From: Saturnia japonica
Taxonomy: Eukaryota > Arthropoda > Insecta > Lepidoptera > Saturniidae
Reading direction: 5' to 3'
Length of the DNA stretch: 64,000 nucleotides
Assembly (NCBI GenBank): GCA_033032175.1
Contig: CM065310.1
Span: 5,146,001 to 5,210,000 of the forward strand
The position numbers and the translations under genes were made by a program. Under the pieces are notes generated by a model that had not been told where the DNA came from, did no database searches, and saw nothing but the letters and a program-made list of their open reading frames with translations. How positions within the stretch are numbered: the stretch's first letter is position 1; each line of letters starts with the position of its first letter. Positions 58,641 to 64,000 of this stretch are shown piece by piece.

Positions 58641-61341
58641 AAAGAAAAACGGCCCACCGTCTATTTCTGTTTGTGCTTAAACACGAAACTTGAAGCTTGA
58701 AAACTTACAACCTTTTGACTTCTACACAAACAGCACGCGACATAAACCACTGTTATTTATAATAAATTTCAGGATAGTCTTGATAATAATGGTGCTTTAC
58801 GAAAAGAAGAAAACAGATCCGCCATTTTGTTTCAATGTTCCGTACCTACAAGGAAAAAATGGAACCCTTATAGGATCACTTTGTTATCCGTCTGTCTGTC
58901 AGTGTATCTTAGGTCGGTCCTTTATCTCGAAAACGGGTTGAACTAGAAAGCAGAAATTAATATCGACAAAGACCTCACAATTTTGCAAAAAAGTTAAGTT
59001 AAAAGTTAACATAATAACGAGATAAGTAGGTATTTCATACTAAATGTCTCACTTATTGACAGTGTTCAGTCAAAGTCTGCATAAAACGGAACAAAACGTA
59101 CACGTTTCAAATATGCGCCAATTTGATTGGTGGATTGCAGTGGTCAACCATTTTGGTGCTCCTTTCACCCCCCTACCCCTAACACCGATGCCGACATAAA
59201 TTTAAGAAAAATCCAAAAACTGTGAATCTGGTGGAATCCAAGTATCCCGACCCTGACCTCTTCAAAACTGGTGAGTAATTGTGATATATCCAACAGACAG
59301 ATTATAAAATCCTATAGGATATTTCCTATAGAACAACTTCTTATAATTTAACAACACAAAGGAAGGTATTCTGGCATAATTAAACATTTGAAAATATTAT
59401 ATTTTAAATTCTGTCTGCCATTAAATACGAGATTATTACTATGAGAGCGTTTGAAAAATAATAACTTTTCACCTATACACTCGCCGTTGCGCTTCGTGTC
59501 GAAGACACTGAAGAATGTAAGTATAATATAAAAATAATATTTATGTAAAACATGTTATATAGAACGGTAGGCACTGAGACCTCAGGGCGCGAGTACTATC
59601 CGCTACTTATTATTAAAAAAAAAAAACAGTGTATTCTAACCATATTTTTTATGACTTCTAATCTTTATATCGCTCCCTTGTTAACATCAGTATCTGCTTA
59701 TAATTGCTTTTATTACAAGCGACAGGTAAAATTTATTTCTATCTCGATAACATCGGTGATCTGCCTTTTCCAGGCTGATATATTCTACCTTGTGACAAAG
59801 GTCGGGGTTACCACTCAAGACAGGCCAGAATAACGGAACAATAATTGTATTTTATAGCCGCAGGTTGTTTAACTTTCGGGTACATCACGTTAATAAATTT
59901 TACTTATTCTGTCTCCATGAAACATATAAAATAATCATACAATAATGAAGTAAGAGTCCCAATTAATCAGGTTCAGAGATATAAAGAAAATGTACCTAAA
60001 CAACAGCCTTTTGTCAATTATGTAATTAAGTAAGTAGATGATTAATGTCAATAATAATTTAGAAAATAAATTAATGAACTACAAAAAAATATTAGGTTTT
60101 ATTGTGACGAAGACAAACATATGATATTATTTCTTAAAACGCTGCATCAGTACCATCTAGGAATAAAATACAAATGCTAAAATCAATAATTGGTTGACTA
60201 TGCTAACGCTACATTTCAATATAATACTTTTAGTTACTTCTACACTAAAAGTTTACACTATGAAGTCGCTTGCTAAACTTCTTGTTTTATTGTGGTGAAG
60301 AAAATCACAATCATCATCAATCAATAACATAGTGTGTGACTATTCAAAGAGTATAACTTCTAACTCGCGTACATATAAGTACTTTTTATGGCAAAAAAAT
60401 AATTAAGATCATTCCTATCAGTGTAAAAACTCTTATTGCAAGACTTGTAAGTGTGTATGCGCCGCAGTGTATCTAAAACAGTTCCACATTTATAGTGCCC
60501 CACATACCGACCCACTACAGTCTATACGTAGTCAGCTTTTGGAGCGAGCTAAGCGTCTCAAGTGCTTCCATTGTGTTCAAACCTTTGCCTAGAGAAGTGA
60601 AAACAAATACGGCCAAGTAACTACATAATATATAACCGAGTGTTTTTCTTAATATATAAAAATATGCTTTGGTCGCTTTGTATTTACTTTGTCGATGTTG
60701 TTTTACTAGCCAATGAACATTTGTTGTCTAGTTTGTTTACTTAACGGTACTTTATGTCGTATTGGGGATAATCCGAGATAATCTTAATTTGGATTAAGAT
60801 CTTGGAATAGTTCTGGAATTGTTTGTTTCTACAAATCAGAAATACATTTACATATGTAGATATTATTATTTCAATATAGAATATACAGTAAGTAGGTAAA
60901 GCTGAAATTTAACGAATAAGGACAAATACTAGGTATATATATGTTCATATAATTATGTTATTTTAAAAAGTAACAATTAAGTGTCAGAATAAAATACTAA
61001 TATCAGCATAACATAAATATGTAGCTCTGATTAAAAAACTGACAAAACGTTACATATGATAAAATTTCGCTACAAATAACAGAAATGGAATCAAAACAAA
61101 ATAATATATAATAAAACCGATATAAAACGATTTCAAATTCAGAGTTAGCACAGAGCTGCAAAAAGCATGCTGACAACAAACTGGTCTGGAATTATAAACT
61201 GGATTAGGCTGAAACCTACGCGCGGCTGTAGAGCTTTAGATGAATAGTGATTGAGAAACTGGGATTTGACGATAATGTTAAGAGAAACTAAGAAATTCGC
61301 AAAACAATTGAAACTCCGAACAATATATCCAAACAATAGTA
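58641..61341. other. AT-rich spacer, nothing recognised
   Basis: A slightly GC-richer patch at 60440-60600 was examined and gave no recognisable frame or splice-linked exon. Confidence 0.35.
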
Positions 61342-62640
61342 CAGGATGAGCCAGAAAGATTTGCGAATTTTAAAAAATAATTTAAAAAAAATCTAAATAC
61401 AATACACATACACATCTTTATTTCAATTAAAATAGACATCTGGGAAATTTATTTCTTAAAAATTACATCATTCAGGTGTGCACCATCCCGCTGCAAACAT
61501 TCCTCGAATCTGAACCTCAATTTGGTAAAAACTCGCTGACACATGGCACGAGGAATAGCTGCCTTTTCTTCTCGGATCTTTATCTTCAACTTATAAACGT
61601 GGTTGGGTTATTGGAGTAAACTCTACTTTTCAGGTATCCCCACATGAAAAAGTCCGGTGGCGTTAGATCCGGACTTCTAAGCGGCCATGCAATGTCACCT
61701 CGGCGCGATATCAGTTTCCCAGCAAACATCTCGTTTACGGCTGCCAACGAAGCATTAGATGTATGGCATGTCGCACCATCTTGTTGAAACCACGTCGCAC
61801 GATTATAGGCTTCAAATTGTTGCAGTTGCGGAAAGAAAAAATCCCTTAACATGGCTATGTATCGGTCGGAATTTACAGTAACAGATTGCCTTTGTTGATT
61901 TTCAAAGAAATAGGGTTCGATAATTCCGTGTGCTGATATGGCCGCCCAAATGGTTACTTTCGGCGAATGCAGAGGATTTGATGTTTTGTACCTGGGTTCT
62001 CTGCAGCCCAATAACGGAAATTCTGTTTATTGACATGCCCATTAAAGTGAAAATGGGCTTCATCGGAGAACAGAATATTATTGAAACTCTGAAAGCGTTC
62101 CAACATTGTTTCAACAAAAGCTCGTCGTAAAATTGGTTCATTTGGCAGTAATTTCTGCACAAGTTGAATTTTATACGGGTGCAAATTCAAATCTTTCAAC
62201 AAAATGCGACGCAAAGATGTTCTGGTCACCACAAGTTCAGGTGATCGCTTGCGAGTCGATAGACCAGGATTACGTTGAACTGAAGCTCTTACTTGTTCAA
62301 TTGTGTCTTCCGTTCTTGTTGACCTTGGGCGTCCCGCAGGCTTTTGTTTGATAGTCGAATCAGTAGCTTCTAACTTTCTGACCCGCGATCGAATCACTTT
62401 CCTTCGGACACTGATTTACGTCATATAATCTAAACTCACGCCGAAATAAACGTCGAACAATAGCGCACGAATAGCCATTTTTATAATAATGTTTAACGCA
62501 GAATGCACGCTACGCTCCCATGAAGCGATGCATCGCGACTAAATTTCCGAAAACCGAGCTTCTCATCCGCGCAGCCCTCGCTTCTATGGTTCAAACGCAA
62601 GATTGTTTTTTAAAATTGTACGCCGTTCTGGCCCACCCTT
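61342..62640 (-). mobile_element. Tc1/mariner-superfamily element, DD41D type
   Basis: The ends CAGGATGAGCCAGAAAG and, inverted, AAGGGTGGGCCAGAACG are inverted repeats. TA precedes the low-coordinate end; the other flank is not a clean TA. At 1.3 kb it encloses one broken transposase gene. Confidence 0.82.
61449..62514 (-). pseudogene. DD41D transposase, frame-broken
   Basis: In order: FCVKHYYKNGYSCAIVRRLF (N-terminal HTH, DUF4817-like), KPAGRPRSTRTEDTIEQVRA, ILFSDEAHFHFNGHVNKQNF (first Asp) and HSPKVTIWAAISAHGIIEPY. Then come WFQQDGATCH (second Asp) and WPLRSPDLTPPDFFMWGYLK (third Asp), and finally PRAMCQRVFTKLRFRFEECL. Forty-one residues separate the second and third Asp. Frame changes occur near 62400, 61990 and 61600, so no full-length protein is possible. 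Confidence 0.9.
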
Positions 62641-64000
62641 TTATATTTGTAATATTTTTTGCAAAAGTAAATATATCAATATCATGCACGATACATAAAA
62701 AAAAAATCCTTCGACATGAGAATGACAATAACATATGATATTGCTTACAGATTACATCTATACTATATAAATAGGTCGACAATAAGTAAATTCATTCGCA
62801 TCTAAATGATTCGACATTATTTAATATTTCAAGTTATAGATAATGAACACGGCCAATTTTGAACATATTCATTTTTTTACAATGATAAATAAATCATATT
62901 TTAACGAAAACTAAAAATTTCGATTTATTTAACACCGACAAAAAACCGTCCGCAAAAAAAAAACGAGTGTCTGATAACTAATGAAACTAACTCTCGAAGT
63001 TTTGACGACGTCATTTATTCAACTTCAGAATTTCCATGAGTTATATACAGTTTTGATCTTACTCATTCCAAAAGTTTCGTCTTGGAGCGTTAGTAATTTA
63101 TTTAGTTTTCAAAAGGAACCGTTCTGATGCAAAATAAACATTTCATGTTTTCATATTCTCTTTAAATTTACATGAATGAGAGTTTATATAAAAAAACATA
63201 AATGTTATGTTTATCAAGGTATTTAACGCGTACTACCAATCATTACTCATCATAAGATATATTGTTACAAAGACCCACTATGTGTACTGATAGCCTAAAA
63301 TTCTACAACTGAAATAGCCTAGGCAATGTGCAGTAGTAACAAAAAATTTAGATAAACTTACATAATATTTATAAACAATTAATTCTTAGTGAAATTCAAT
63401 TGCAGGCAGAAGAACCAGTAGAAACGAATTTAAAATATTTATATTATAGTTTTTGCATGTATTATTAATTTAAATAGACTTATCATATACATGCAAGGAA
63501 TAAGTAAACTTGTGTGAACCCTTTCCATAAAATTTCGTATGTTAGGCGTTGAACGCCCACTGCAAAATAGTATTGCACATCCTTGTATTCAGGAATAAAT
63601 CAAACATATATTCTATGCATGAGACTATTTACCAAACCTTAACAGAATCACATCTCGTATTTTAGAATCACCTCAGACCTCAGATCCACAGAGCATAATA
63701 TGTAATGAGAATTACAAATAATCATAAGTACCTCATAAATAATATAAGATAGATAATATAATATAATAATACTGTGCACCGTAAACAATGATAACAGAGT
63801 CTACTACAAAAAACGTGCATTTCTCTTACAAACACCACGCGCATGAGTAGGTATTTATGCATAAATATGTTAAGTTAACACAGGCGAGATTCGTTTGGAC
63901 CCAAGCCAAATCTATTCGAAATAATCCAGATTACTCTAGGAAGTGTTATTAATTACTTAGGAACTGTAAAATCTATTTATTTGTTAATTATGAAATACGA
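62641..64000. other. AT-rich spacer to the window edge, nothing recognised
   Basis: No gene, RNA or transposon ends were recognised. Confidence 0.4.

Overview
This is an AT-rich, gene-poor, intron-rich eukaryotic window whose character is insect and almost certainly lepidopteran. The evidence is the gene content (Vps72/YL-1, CASK and a MADF-BESS gene, all with GT-AG introns), insect-type mariner, hAT, pogo and Tc1/mariner remnants, and short interspersed repeats of the kind usual in moths and butterflies (a (TTTG)n-bearing family, tRNA-derived SINEs, repeats ending in CTAG). Nothing here is prokaryotic: there are no operons, CRISPR arrays or ribosome binding sites.

Layout. (1) 1-4.85 kb, minus strand: the first three coding exons of Vps72/YL-1, an H2A.Z-related chromatin-remodelling subunit; the gene runs off the left edge. 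Its first intron carries a 2.0-kb pogo-like transposon with a broken psq-type HTH reading frame. (2) 4.85-16.9 kb: intergenic, with several MITEs, a LINE 3' fragment, and an unexplained CG-rich block near 8.5-9.15 kb. (3) 16.9-26.4 kb, minus strand: ten exons encoding the C-terminal half of the MAGUK scaffold CASK (end of L27, PDZ, SH3, hook, guanylate-kinase-like). The exon chain is continuous and phase-consistent except for one extra base in the first PDZ exon. The kinase/L27 exons were not found in the remaining 37 kb. (4) 26.4-39.1 kb: mostly AT-rich sequence with repeats (Helitron-like copies, SINEs, a LINE fragment) and two weak candidates for non-coding first exons or promoters. (5) 39.1-43.5 kb, plus strand: a two-exon MADF-BESS gene. 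Its GC-rich 5' region is split by a 1.13-kb non-autonomous hAT element with a perfect 8-bp target duplication, and a degraded copy of its 5' region plus exon 1 lies directly downstream. (6) 43.5-64 kb: transposon territory, with a second mariner, a Harbinger-type MITE, a complete but decayed 3.9-kb hAT (TTF-type) element and a DD41D Tc1/mariner element.

How it fits together: three host genes are embedded in successive waves of transposon insertion. All five transposase genes seen are broken (nonsense codons or frameshifts), so none looks autonomous. Exon boundaries were set by splice consensus, reading-frame continuity and remembered family sequences. No alignment was run, and degraded repeats are called by eye.
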